64,000 bases of DNA from JAJPJE01 sp963848375 (GTDB lineage Bacteria; Acidobacteriota; Terriglobia; Terriglobales; Acidobacteriaceae), in contig CAWKDK010000004.1 of NCBI GenBank assembly GCA_963848375.1, positions 37,735 through 101,734 on the forward strand, in the 5' to 3' direction. The translations under genes and the position numbers were made by a program. The notes under the pieces are model-generated. The model was not told where the DNA came from. It saw nothing but the letters and a program-made list of their open reading frames with translations, and did no database searches. Shown piece after piece: positions 27,834 to 36,855 of this stretch. How positions within the stretch are numbered: position 1 is the first letter of the stretch; the number at the start of each line of letters is the position of its first letter.

Positions 27834-28457
27834 TCAAGGTTTACTTCGACTTTTTACCTTATCTGCCATACGCACAAGATCGGCCAGCGACGTGGCCTCC
27901 ATCTTCGTCATCACCTGGCGGCGATGAATTTTTACCGTTATTTCACTCAGCCCGAGTTTCGCTGCAATCTCTTTGTTCATCAGGCCCGTAGTTACCAACT
28001 CCAATACTTCCCGCTCGCGCGAGGTCAGCTTCTCGTACCGGCTCATCAACTCGGAAACGACGGCGTGCTCTTCGCGTCGGCTCTGATCCGCTTCCAGTCC
28101 GTGCCGGATTGCCCCGAGCAATTCGCCTTTTTGGAATGGCTTGGTCAGGAATTCGATGGCGCCGGCTTTCATGACCTTGCGCGTCATCGGCACATCTCCG
28201 TGCGCTGTAATAAAGATGATCGGAATCTGGATTCCCGTTCTCCGCAGCTCTTCCTGGAATTCCGGTCCGCTCATTCCCGGAAGCTTCGCATCCAGAACCA
28301 GGCAGCTGGGCACTTCCGGCCTGCTGGAGCTGAGGAACTCCTCGCTCGATCCGAATGTTTGCGCAGCCAATCCTACCGAGTCGAGCAGATTGCTCAGTGC
28401 GTCTCGCACCGAAGGGTCATCATCGACGACAAACACAATTGAATTTGCGCTAGACAT
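27834..28457 (-). CDS. FixJ/NarL-type response regulator
   Basis: This 207-residue DNA-binding response regulator has a receiver domain (acidic 'VDDDPSV' near residue 12, phosphoacceptor Asp in 'LVLDAKLPG' near 56, 'FITAHGD', Lys in 'TKPF') and a LuxR-type helix-turn-helix ('LTSREREVLELVTTGLMNKEIAAKLGLSEITVKIHR'). The arrangement is that of FixJ-family proteins. Its start overlaps the end of the histidine kinase gene by eight bases, so the two form a translationally coupled pair. Targets are unknown. Confidence 0.93.
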   Translation of the reverse strand: MSSANSIVFVVDDDPSVRDALSNLLDSVGLAAQTFGSSEEFLSSSRPEVPSCLVLDAKLPGMSGPEFQEELRRTGIQIPIIFITAHGDVPMTRKVMKAGAIEFLTKPFQKGELLGAIRHGLEADQSRREEHAVVSELMSRYEKLTSREREVLELVTTGLMNKEIAAKLGLSEITVKIHRRQVMTKMEATSLADLVRMADKVKSRSKP

Positions 28458-29649
28458 CCACTACCTGCTGTTGAATCGGAATGCTCAAATGGAAAACAGC
28501 TCCTCCAGTAGCACGCGGTTCTGCCCACAATCTTCCCGCATGAGCTTCGGCAATCGACCGGCTAATCGATAGTCCCAGCCCAATCCCATGCGGCTTCGTC
28601 GTAAAGAATGGTTCGAACAACTTCTCGACTGACTTCGCCGTAAAGCCTACGCCCGAGTCTTCGACGGAAATAACAATATCTGAATCGTCATTCTTCCGCG
28701 TGCTGATCACGATCTCCTTGCCGGCCGCCTTATCTATAAGCGCATCCATCCCGTTCATCACCAGGTTTAGGATCACCTGTTGCAGCTGCACTCTGTCTGC
28801 CGTTATTTGCGGCAAGCCGGAGGAAAGCCCAGTGCGTATCTGGATGCCGCGGCTCATAGCTTCCTCGCGAACGAACCACGCCACCTCTTCGATCAGCCGA
28901 TTGATATCCAGCGGAGCTTTTGCCAGCGCCTCGTTCTTAAACACGGCGCGAATACGGCCAAGCACTGCGCTCGCTCGAGTTCCGTCCTGGATGATTCTCT
29001 CCGTGGTCTGACGCGCCTTGCTCACGTTGGGAGGATCCGCCGACAACCACTCCAGGCATGCATGTCCATGCGTCACCACGGCAGTCAGCGGCTGATTGAC
29101 TTCATGCGCAATCGAAATTGTGAGCTCACCCATGCTCATCACGCGTGACAGGCGAGCAAGTTCTGCCTGGCTATGAAGAAGAGCCTTCTCTCGCTCCTGA
29201 AGTTCAACATTCGACTTTCGAAGTTCCTCGGTGCGCTCCAGAACCCGCAGCTCAAGTTGATCGCGCGCGACTCTCAGTGCTTCGGCGCTCTTCTTCCGCG
29301 AAGAACTCACCCAGCTGGCGACCAGAGCACAAACAACAAATGCCGCGAAATAGCTCTCGGCCGTCGCGTTCACTGCGAACGAAAAAAGGGGAGGCACGAA
29401 GAAGTAATCAACAAGAACGGTGGACAACACCACCGCAAGCAGTCCGGCAACCGTACCACCAAACCACGCGCCCGCCATCACTGCGCCGAAGAAGAGGAAG
29501 AGGAATGGGTAAGGAAATAAATGCTGCAGAGAGAGAGTCGCCAAAAACGCGACGGCCACAAAGACAAGACTCAGCCCGAGTCTCGCCCAGTACGGCGGAG
29601 CGACCAGAACAGCAAACTTCGATTGCGGGATCGATCCGGCAGCGTTCAT
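28450..29649 (-). CDS. Membrane histidine kinase with DUF4118-type sensor
   Basis: This 399-residue sensor kinase has a four-helix N-terminal membrane domain like that of KdpD (DUF4118, about residues 20-115), a coiled coil ('LELRVLERTEELRKSNVELQ'), and a FixL/DctB-style kinase core. The phosphoacceptor His is in 'SIAHEVNQPLTAV'. ATP-binding motifs are 'VILNLVMNGMDA', 'VEDSGVGF', 'FFTTKPHGIGLGLSI'. It has no PAS or haem domain. It is coupled to the FixJ-type regulator. Its start codon lies within a 16-bp inverted repeat that could hide the ribosome binding site. Confidence 0.92.
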   Translation of the reverse strand: MNAAGSIPQSKFAVLVAPPYWARLGLSLVFVAVAFLATLSLQHLFPYPFLFLFFGAVMAGAWFGGTVAGLLAVVLSTVLVDYFFVPPLFSFAVNATAESYFAAFVVCALVASWVSSSRKKSAEALRVARDQLELRVLERTEELRKSNVELQEREKALLHSQAELARLSRVMSMGELTISIAHEVNQPLTAVVTHGHACLEWLSADPPNVSKARQTTERIIQDGTRASAVLGRIRAVFKNEALAKAPLDINRLIEEVAWFVREEAMSRGIQIRTGLSSGLPQITADRVQLQQVILNLVMNGMDALIDKAAGKEIVISTRKNDDSDIVISVEDSGVGFTAKSVEKLFEPFFTTKPHGIGLGLSISRSIAEAHAGRLWAEPRATGGAVFHLSIPIQQQVVDV

Positions 29650-29696
29650 GGCTCAGATATGGTCTATTTACCATACCTTCTCTGAGCCATGAACGC
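29642..29696. repeat. Perfect 16-bp inverted repeat with nested arms at the kinase start
   Basis: The 16 bases at 29642-29657 are the exact reverse complement of those at 29681-29696. Inside them a second pair, TATGGT at 29658-29663 and ACCATA at 29670-29675, extends the fold. The kinase ATG (29649-29647) lies in one arm, and the mirrored copy of its first bases lies in the other. As minus-strand RNA the start codon would sit in a stem of at least 16 pairs. It could act as a terminator for the upstream phosphate-transporter gene, an operator or a translation switch, or be a snap-back duplication. Confidence 0.75.
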
Positions 29697-29750
29697 CAAA
29701 AGACCGCACACTCCCATCCGCTACTTCGATTCGCTCGGTTCCGAGCTTCC

Positions 29751-31337
29751 CTAGCCGATCTTGCGGAATGCCCAGAATAAGAATCCAGACAACACAATCG
29801 AGGCCGGCAGTGTCAGCACCCACGCCATCAGCAGGTTCCGTACGGTTGCCCATTGCAGCCCCGAGTGATTCGCTGCCATGGTCCCTGCCACGCCCGACGA
29901 AAGCACGTGCGTCGTGCTGACTGGAAGCCCGAACCAATCCGCCGCGCCGATTGTCGCCATCGCCGTGATCTCAGCCGCCGCCCCTTGACCATAAGAAAGA
30001 TGCGTTTTGCCGATCTTCTCGCCGACGGTGACCACAATCCTCTTCCAGCCCACCATCGTTCCGAGGCCAAGCGCGAGCGCCACGGCCACCTTCACCCATC
30101 CGGGAATAAACCGCGTGGCACGATCGATATGAGTTTTGTAGTTCTTCAAGGTGGCCCAATCGGCAGCGGCGATCTGTGGCTGGCCGGACTTCTGCATCAG
30201 CCGCAATGCCTCGCTCACCAGATACATATCATTTCGGAAGTTGCGGACCTGATCGCCCGGAATGTTCTTCAACTCTTTGTAAAACACCATTTCGTTTCCG
30301 ATATCGTTCACCATCGAACGCAGCGCCAGCATGGTATTCGGCGTGAATTGGCGCGTGCGGACATAGTCGGTCACATCCTGCCTCGGATCGCCCGTTACCG
30401 CATTGGGGGAGACATATTTATCTAGTGTTTGCGCTGCCTGGGTCGAAACCGCAATGAAGTCCTGGGTTTGTTGCGCTGTCACGGCGTGATTCAGCGCATA
30501 GGCGGTGGGCACCGTCCCGATCAGGATCAGCATGATCAGGCCCATCCCCTTCTGTCCATCGTTCGAACCGTGCGCAAAGCTCACACCAGTGCAAGTGAGG
30601 ATCAGCAGTGCGCGAATCCAAAATGGCGGTGCTTCCGTCCCCTTCGGTGCTTCATACAGCCGCTTGTCGGTGATCAGAAGTTTGCTGACGACCAGCAACA
30701 GCGCCGCTACCGCAAATCCCACCAATGGCGAAAACAGCAATGACTTGCCGATGTTCCCCGCCTGCCCCCAATCCACGCCACTCGTGCCTGTCTTCACAGA
30801 CATGAGTTGGTTTGCGATTCCCACCCCGATGATGGAACCTATCAGCGTGTGGGAACTCGACGAAGGCAGCCCGAAATACCACGTGCCCAGATTCCATATG
30901 ATCGCGGCAACCAGCAGAGCAAACACCATCGCAAATCCGGCGCCGCTCCCCACTTGCAGAATCAGCTCGACCGGCAACAGCGAAACAATGCCGAACGCCA
31001 CCGCCCCGCTGGAGATCAGCACCCCAATGAAGTTCCATGTTCCCGACCACACCACGGCGATATGCGGATCGAGCGAGTGCGTATAAATGACGGTCGCCAC
31101 TGCATTCGCGGTGTCGTGGAATCCGTTAACGAACTCGAATCCGAGCGCCACCAGCAGGGCTACACCCAGCAGCAGGAAAGGAAATAACGATGTTGTGCGA
31201 ACGCCAGAAAGATCCGAGGCCAGATGGTAGCCAGCGTACCCTAGGCCACCGACCAGGGCCACTCCCACGATAAGCCCTGTATAACGTGCTGGTGATTTCG
31301 AAAGTTTCGCGTCTAACGCAGATGCTGGTGCGGCCAT
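29751..31337 (-). CDS. PiT-family inorganic phosphate transporter
   Basis: This 528-residue low-affinity phosphate/cation symporter belongs to the PiT (PHO-4) family. Duplicated signature motifs are visible: 'GFHDTANAVATVIYT' near residue 70 and 'AHGSNDGQKGMG' near 255 on one side, 'LPSSSSHTLIGSIIGVG' and 'LPVSTTHVLSSGVAGTM' on the other. A soluble loop of about 110 residues near 290-400 lies between the halves, which is long for bacterial PiT. The ATG has AGAGGGA upstream. No Pho box was identified with confidence. It is divergent from the kinase/OmpR group, so a phosphate-sensing role for that pair is possible but unproven. Confidence 0.93.
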   Translation of the reverse strand: MAAPASALDAKLSKSPARYTGLIVGVALVGGLGYAGYHLASDLSGVRTTSLFPFLLLGVALLVALGFEFVNGFHDTANAVATVIYTHSLDPHIAVVWSGTWNFIGVLISSGAVAFGIVSLLPVELILQVGSGAGFAMVFALLVAAIIWNLGTWYFGLPSSSSHTLIGSIIGVGIANQLMSVKTGTSGVDWGQAGNIGKSLLFSPLVGFAVAALLLVVSKLLITDKRLYEAPKGTEAPPFWIRALLILTCTGVSFAHGSNDGQKGMGLIMLILIGTVPTAYALNHAVTAQQTQDFIAVSTQAAQTLDKYVSPNAVTGDPRQDVTDYVRTRQFTPNTMLALRSMVNDIGNEMVFYKELKNIPGDQVRNFRNDMYLVSEALRLMQKSGQPQIAAADWATLKNYKTHIDRATRFIPGWVKVAVALALGLGTMVGWKRIVVTVGEKIGKTHLSYGQGAAAEITAMATIGAADWFGLPVSTTHVLSSGVAGTMAANHSGLQWATVRNLLMAWVLTLPASIVLSGFLFWAFRKIG

Positions 31338-31516
31338 AAGTCCCTCTTTGCCGTTCCGACTTGGTGTTTCGGGTCGTCGCCAACATACGGATTAATTGTT
31401 AACGGTGAATAAAATCAGCGGGTTTTTGCGAAACGGCGGCTAGTGCAACTGCTTTCGAAGGGTGTCCACACCGCCAAAAACTGCGAAACGTACTCACTCC
31501 AGCACCGAATTCACAA

Positions 31517-31536
31517 CTTTTTACTTCTTTTTACTT
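31517..31536. repeat. Tandem 10-bp direct repeat, candidate operator
   Basis: CTTTTTACTT occurs twice without a gap in the 267-base divergent region between the PiT gene and the kinase gene. Adjacent direct half-sites of 10-11 bp are the usual binding arrangement of OmpR/PhoB-type regulators, and such a regulator is encoded two genes downstream (33307-33987). Assignment as an operator is inference. Confidence 0.4.
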
Positions 31537-31604
31537 GGACTTTGCACATGCTGTAATGCTTTTCGGTATTGTCCCTGAAGCGGTAACAGGGTGACTGGAG
31601 ACCA

Positions 31605-33282
31605 ATGATGAAGCTAAAACGGTTTTGGAATGAGCGGACCCGTTTGATGCTCACCCTGGAGCTTGCCGTGGCGCTCCCGGCAGCCGCACTGATCATCGCC
31701 AGCATATGGCACCTGCGGGGCATTCAGCGCGAAAACGCAGTCGAGGCTCTTATCCAGCGCGACTTCGCTCATGTGCTCGCGATTAGCGAAAAGCACATGA
31801 ATCAGAAGGCCTACGACCTGGTAGATGACGTTCGCGACGACTTTCCCCGACCTGCTCTCGTCTGCAGTGAGACGCTGGACAAGATCCTCACCTCCCATCC
31901 CTATGCCTCCTCTGTGTTTTTGTACACGACCAAGTAGCGGTCTGACGTTTCGCTCTCAACCTGATCAAATGCGCGATCCGGACTTCGCGAAGGACTCAGC
32001 CGAGTCCAGCAAGATGTTCGATGGCTGGTTGAAAATGGACTTCGACGGAATGTACCAAGGACATAGAAAAGCTCGGGAAAAAGGGCGTTCCCTACTATTT
32101 CGAAGGGAGCATCGATGCAACGCGGAGATAAGCACCTCTACCGGAATTTCGCCATGTTCCTCGTGAAGGACGAACAGACTGGAGAAAAGGCAATTGGAGG
32201 CATGGCGTTCGACGCCTGACTATCTGCGGGATCATTTCTTTCCCGAGATGTTGGACTCTGAGATGAGCCGCAATGCGTCCGAGCCGAATAACAGCGGCAA
32301 TCAGTCCGTTATCATGTTGCACTCGAAATACGACTCGACTCCAATCGCTGTTTCCTCTGGATGGGATGACGGCAATCCGGAAGTTGAGCGCAATTTAGAA
32401 GGCGCCTTCCCCAGTCTGACGCTCGCCATCAAGATGCGCGGCACCACCCTTAAAGAGGTTGCTAATCGCTTCATGCGCACCAACTTCCTGATTCTCGGCG
32501 GACTCACCTTCCTTCTCGCTGGCGGACTCGGCCTCACCTACCGCAACGTCAGTAAGGAAATGGCACTCGCCAAGCTCAAATCCGATTTCGTCTCCAACGT
32601 TTCGCACGAACTGCGCACGCCTCTGTCACTGATTCGCCTTTACGCCGAGACGCTGGAAATGGGGCGCATGGTCAGTCCTGACAAATATCAGGAGTACTAC
32701 CAGATCATCCGCAAGGAGAGCGAACGTCTTACCGCACTCATCAACAATATTCTCGACTTCTCGCGCATCGAGGCGGGCCGCAAAGAATACGACTTCCGCG
32801 AGACCGATATCAGCGAGCTCGTGCGCAACACCCTTGAGTCGTACAAGTACCAGATCGAGCAGCAAGGCTTTGCTTTCGAAGAGAAAATTGAGCCCGTTCC
32901 ACCCATGCGCGTCGATCGCGAAGCTCTGGCGCGCTCCCTCGTGAACCTGGTCAACAATGCGCTCAAGTATTCGCAGGATCGCAAATTTATCGGTGTGAAC
33001 CTGTATCGCAAGAACGGTTCCGTAAAGCTCGAGGTCGTGGACCACGGCATTGGGATCCCCTCGCAGGAACAGGACCGTATCTTCGAAAAATTTTACCGAG
33101 TCGGCGATCCTCTGGTTCACAACACTAAAGGTAGTGGACTGGGGCTCTCTCTCGTCCGCCATATCGTCAACGCGCATGGCGGAGATGTTTCTGTAGACAG
33201 CACGCCCGGCGAAGGCAGCACATTCACTATTACTCTTCCGGTAGAACGCGGACAACAGGTCAGCAAAGCGACATCAGCCTAA
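31605..33282 (+). CDS. PhoR/ResE-like histidine kinase, frameshifted in the sensor region
   Basis: This sensor kinase has two membrane helices flanking an extracytoplasmic domain, then a kinase core. The core is intact from 32194 on. The phosphoacceptor is in 'VSHELRTPLSLIR', the N-box is 'LVNLVNNALKYS', and the G boxes are 'VDHGIGIPS' and 'GSGLGLSLVRHIV'. The sensor part is readable only by changing frame four times, near 31932, 32055, 32122 and 32215, each behaving as one extra base. Reassembled, it reads through 'SSGLTFRSQPDQMRDPDF', 'KDIEKLGKKGVPYYFEG', 'GDKHLYRNFAMFLVKD' and 'DADYLRDHFFPEM'. Clustered sequencing errors or decay of the sensor domain are both possible. It heads a group with an OmpR-type regulator, phosphatase and sigma factor. 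Confidence 0.8.
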
Positions 33283-33306
33283 AGATCATTTCGGAGAGCA
33301 CGACAG

Positions 33307-33987
33307 ATGACGAAGATTCTGATTGTCGAAGATGAACCCAATATGGTCGCCGGACTGCGCGACAACTTCGAGTTCGAGGGATACGAGGTCATTTCCGCCC
33401 CTGACGGCGTTGCCGGACTCGAACGCGCGGTCTCTCAGACTCCGGATCTCGTAATTCTCGACGTGATGATGCCGCGCATGAGCGGCCTCGAAGTTTGCAA
33501 GCAGCTCAAAGCCAAGCGCCCCGGAGTTCCCATCATCATGCTTACCGCGCGCGGCCAGGAAGTGGACAAGGTCGTTGGCCTCGAACTCGGCGCGGACGAC
33601 TACGTCACCAAGCCGTTTTCGATTCGCGAACTTCTCGCGCGCGTGAAAGCCGTGCTTCGTCGCGCTCAACCAGTTGCGCAAGATCAGGAACGTCGCGCGT
33701 TCGGAGATGTGGAAGTGAATTTTCGTACCTGTCAGGTGTTAAGGAAGGGCAAGCCTCTCGAGTTCTCCGCCAAAGAATTCGAGCTCTTGAAATATTTCGT
33801 GAGCCATTCGGGCGAAGCACTCAGCAGGGATCGGCTTCTCGAGGACGTCTGGGGCTACGACAGCTTTCCTACCACCCGCACCGTGGACGCGCACATCGTC
33901 CGCCTGCGCCAGAAGTTGGAGAGCAAACCAGACGAGCCGCATTTGATCCTGACCATCCACGGAATTGGCTACAAATTTGTTGGTTAG
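33307..33987 (+). CDS. OmpR/PhoB-family response regulator
   Basis: This 226-residue regulator has an N-terminal receiver (acidic pair in 'VEDEPNM', phosphoacceptor in 'VILDVMMPRMSG' near residue 51, 'LTARG', Lys in 'TKPFSIREL'). Its C-terminal winged helix has the family's recognition-helix segment 'TTRTVDAHIVRLRQKLE'. It starts 24 bases after the histidine kinase stop and is its likely partner. The tandem 10-bp repeat upstream of the kinase is a candidate site for it. Confidence 0.95.
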   Translation: MTKILIVEDEPNMVAGLRDNFEFEGYEVISAPDGVAGLERAVSQTPDLVILDVMMPRMSGLEVCKQLKAKRPGVPIIMLTARGQEVDKVVGLELGADDYVTKPFSIRELLARVKAVLRRAQPVAQDQERRAFGDVEVNFRTCQVLRKGKPLEFSAKEFELLKYFVSHSGEALSRDRLLEDVWGYDSFPTTRTVDAHIVRLRQKLESKPDEPHLILTIHGIGYKFVG

Positions 33988-34004
33988 ATATTTGGGAGTG
34001 ATTT

Positions 34005-34907
34005 GTGAAAAGGGCGCGAGACCAACGAAATCATCTTCGGCGCTGCGGCGACCAACCAGTTCCAGCAACCCGTCCCGAGCTGCTTGCAGAACTGGTTCGG
34101 CATAACCGCCTCCTTCAGGCCGAACTCTCCGACGCAATCGCTGAGCGAGATGAACTCAGGCACGCCATGTTCGAAGGCGCTCAGATGCAACGTCGTCTCT
34201 GCGGTCCACGCCGGCTTCGTCGCGGTTCCTTCGAGTTCGCCACGGAGATGTTCCCTGCCCGGCATCTCTCCGGTGACTTCATCAGCCTCTTTGACTGCGG
34301 CTCCGAAATCGCCTTCGCCATCGGCGACATTGCCGGTAAAGGAATACCGGCCGCCATGTGGTTCACCCACATGATGGTTTCCCTGCGCGACCAGATGCTC
34401 AGTACCCGCACGCCAAGTCAGGCGATGCAGTCAATCAACAACGATCTTTGCAGCGTGCCCTTCGCTGCACCGCTGACCACCTTGTTCCTTGCCAGGTTGA
34501 ATCCGGCGAACGGCAAGCTGCTCTGGTGCAACGCCGGACATCCGCCCGCGCAGATTCTCTCGGCCGATGGTCGGCTCCGTTCGCTCGAAGATGGTGGTCC
34601 ATTGCTCGGCGCAATTCTTAACGCTCCGTTCACTTGCGGGGAAGCTCACTTGGACCCGGGTGATTCCCTCCTCGCTTACTCGGACGGCGTTCTCGAATGC
34701 CGCAACACCGCGGGAGCAGAATTTGGCATGGATCGCCTTCTGAAGGCCGCGAAGTTGTCGATTAGCCCGGTTGCATCCGTCGTACTTTTTTCGGTTCTTG
34801 CAGCAGCGCAGGAATTCACGGTGAATCAGCGCCGCGAAGACGACATGGCAATGGTTGTGGTAAGTCGAGGCAGGAGCAACTCCACGCCTCTCTTGGACGC
34901 ACAATGA
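34005..34907 (+). CDS. PP2C-type (SpoIIE/RsbU) serine phosphatase
   Basis: This 300-residue protein has a coiled-coil N-terminus ('RHNRLLQAELSDAIAERDEL', about residues 30-50) and a SpoIIE/RsbU phosphatase domain. Metal-binding aspartates are seen in 'LSGDFISLFD', 'IGDIAGKGIPAAM' and the C-terminal 'REDDMAM'. Such enzymes usually dephosphorylate an anti-sigma antagonist. No receiver or PAS domain is attached and no RsbV/RsbW-like gene is nearby. It starts with GTG 17 bases after the response regulator and overlaps the sigma factor gene by four bases, so all are likely coexpressed. Confidence 0.88.
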   Translation: MKRARDQRNHLRRCGDQPVPATRPELLAELVRHNRLLQAELSDAIAERDELRHAMFEGAQMQRRLCGPRRLRRGSFEFATEMFPARHLSGDFISLFDCGSEIAFAIGDIAGKGIPAAMWFTHMMVSLRDQMLSTRTPSQAMQSINNDLCSVPFAAPLTTLFLARLNPANGKLLWCNAGHPPAQILSADGRLRSLEDGGPLLGAILNAPFTCGEAHLDPGDSLLAYSDGVLECRNTAGAEFGMDRLLKAAKLSISPVASVVLFSVLAAAQEFTVNQRREDDMAMVVVSRGRSNSTPLLDAQ

Positions 34908-35584
34908 CTGTGGCTGAACTTACGCAAACTCGTAATGTAGCGCCTTGGCCGAACAGCCTGAAAAAGGCTCGTTCCAGCCCTCCCCAGCAGGAGAAACGCG
35001 AACAGGCTCGTCTCGATACCGACGATCTGATTCGCCGCGCCCAGAAGGGCGACTCCGCGGCATTCGAAGAGCTGATAAAGAACTATGACCGTGCCGTGCT
35101 CGGACTGGCCATGCACCTCACCAAGTGTAAAGAGGACGCCCAGGACGTCTATCAGGAGGCGTTCCTGCGTGCTTATAAAAATCTCGGCCGGTTCCGCTTC
35201 GAGTGTTCTTTCTATACATGGATGCACCGCATCGTGACGAACCTTTGCCTCGATCGGCTTCGCTACAATCAGCGCCGCAATCGTGCGGTGGAACCGGAAG
35301 TTTCGGACGAGGGCGAGGAGCAGGATCCGATCGACCGTCTTCCTGACCATCGCCCTGGCGCCAGCCCCGAGCGCTCTCTTATCAATCGCGAGTTGCGCGA
35401 ACGCGTCGCCCGGGCGCTCGGAAAGCTTTCTCCAAAGGAACGCATTGTTTTCGAGCTGAAGCACTACCACGGGTTGCGGCTGAGAACCATCGCCGGGTTC
35501 TTTGACACATCGGAAGGCGTGATGAAGAACACACTTTTTCGCGCCACGCACAAACTGCGCGCCTCGCTTGCCGAGTTCAGCTAA
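34904..35584 (+). CDS. ECF-type RNA polymerase sigma factor
   Basis: This 226-residue sigma factor has region 2 ('AFEELIKNYDRAVLGLAMHLTKCKEDAQDVYQEAFLRAYKNL' region, about residues 50-95) and region 4 ('LSPKERIVFELKHYHGLRLRTIA', about 175-200). An acidic linker ('EVSDEGEEQDP') separates them and there are about 40 extra residues before region 2. Its ATG overlaps the phosphatase stop (ATGA), showing translational coupling. No anti-sigma gene follows. The partner-switch logic that might join phosphatase and sigma is not encoded here, so the mode of control is open. Confidence 0.92.
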   Translation: MTVAELTQTRNVAPWPNSLKKARSSPPQQEKREQARLDTDDLIRRAQKGDSAAFEELIKNYDRAVLGLAMHLTKCKEDAQDVYQEAFLRAYKNLGRFRFECSFYTWMHRIVTNLCLDRLRYNQRRNRAVEPEVSDEGEEQDPIDRLPDHRPGASPERSLINRELRERVARALGKLSPKERIVFELKHYHGLRLRTIAGFFDTSEGVMKNTLFRATHKLRASLAEFS

Positions 35585-35858
35585 TCGCTGAATCGATCCG
35601 TGATTGGATCGCGATTGCCGCAGCAGAAATTTTCGCGGCACTCATCTTGACGAATTGCGTCGGCCCGTTGTTGTACGAACAAAAGTGCAGCGTGCAAAAC
35701 TCTGCACTTCTTTTCCTCATTCTTGTCCCTTTGAAACCCTCTATTCACGCCTGTTTCGCGCAATCACTCACCTTGTCAATTTCTTTTCAGCGGATGGAAA
35801 TCCCTCATCTCTCCCCGCTGTGATGACCAGCGTTGACAAATATTGATGGACGGCTAGA

Positions 35859-36803
35859 ATGTGCGTCGACTCTTCAACGACGATTCCAACTGTGAATACT
35901 CTGATCCCTCAAGACACGCTGCTGAAGACCAATTTCCCCGATCTGGAACTTTTTGCCAGTGGCAAGGTTCGAGATATCTATCGGGTCGGTGAAGATCGCC
36001 TTCTTTTCGTTGCTACCGATCGCATCTCTGCGTTCGATTACGTTCTCGCCTCCGGCATCCCGCTTAAGGGAACCGTGCTTACCCAGACATCTCTCTTCTG
36101 GTTCGAATTTCTAAAGGGCATCGTCTCCAATCACGTTGTTACCGCCAACGTCGACGAATACCCCGCTGAACTGCAGAAATACCGCACTCAACTGCGTGGC
36201 AGGTCCATGCTGGTTGCGCGCGCTGAGATGTTCCCAGTCGAGTGTGTCGCGCGCGGATATATCTCCGGCTCCGCCTGGAAGGAATACAAAGCCAGCGGCT
36301 CCGTCTCCGGTATCAAGCTTCCGGCGGGACTCCGCGAGTCCGACAAGTTGCCGGAACCGATCTTCACGCCCGCTACCAAGGCTACAACTGGGCATGATGA
36401 GAACATCTCCTTCGAGCAGATGCAGGAGATTCTCGGCGCCGACATCAGCACCAAGTTACGCGATCTCACTTTGAACATTTACAGCTCCGCGCGTGACTAC
36501 GCGGCTGGACGCGGCATCATCATCGCCGATACAAAATTCGAATTCGGCCAAACGGAAAAAGGAATTGTTCTCGCGGACGAAGTTCTCACGCCCGACTCCT
36601 CCCGTTTTTGGCCGGCAGACCAGTACAAACCCGGCGCTACTCAGGAGTCCTTCGACAAGCAATACGTGCGCGATTATCTCGAAGAGATTCATTGGAATAA
36701 ACTGCCTCCCGCCCCGGCGTTACCGCCGCAGGTGGTGGCAAAAACTAGCGAGAAATACGTCGATGCTTACCGGAAGCTCACCGGGCGCGAGTTGAGCTTT
36801 TAG
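35859..36803 (+). CDS. purC: SAICAR synthetase
   Basis: This is phosphoribosylaminoimidazole-succinocarboxamide synthase, which joins aspartate to CAIR with ATP in purine synthesis. At 314 residues it is the longer (eukaryote/actinobacterial-like) type. Motifs include 'SGKVRDIYRVGEDRLLFVATDR', 'FPVECVARGYISGSAWKEY' and 'IADTKFEFG'. ATG 35859 gives a 12-residue lead before the usual start; a GTG at 35892 is an alternative. The 274 bases upstream (35585-35858) hold a small CGATCC/GGATCG hairpin at 35594-35611 but no gene. It is followed by cvpA, a common neighbour. Confidence 0.95.
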   Translation: MCVDSSTTIPTVNTLIPQDTLLKTNFPDLELFASGKVRDIYRVGEDRLLFVATDRISAFDYVLASGIPLKGTVLTQTSLFWFEFLKGIVSNHVVTANVDEYPAELQKYRTQLRGRSMLVARAEMFPVECVARGYISGSAWKEYKASGSVSGIKLPAGLRESDKLPEPIFTPATKATTGHDENISFEQMQEILGADISTKLRDLTLNIYSSARDYAAGRGIIIADTKFEFGQTEKGIVLADEVLTPDSSRFWPADQYKPGATQESFDKQYVRDYLEEIHWNKLPPAPALPPQVVAKTSEKYVDAYRKLTGRELSF

Positions 36804-36855
36804 ATTGGATCGCCGTCCTAAGTTGCACTGAGACAAGCGGCCCAGGATTGGATCC

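Noticed and set aside
32626..33255. 209-codon minus-strand frame in the second histidine kinase
   Set aside because: It lies opposite the kinase H-, N- and G-boxes, which are clearly the coding sequence.
35594..35611. Hairpin after the sigma factor gene as a terminator
   Set aside because: The stem is only six pairs and is followed by GCGATTGCCG without a T tract.
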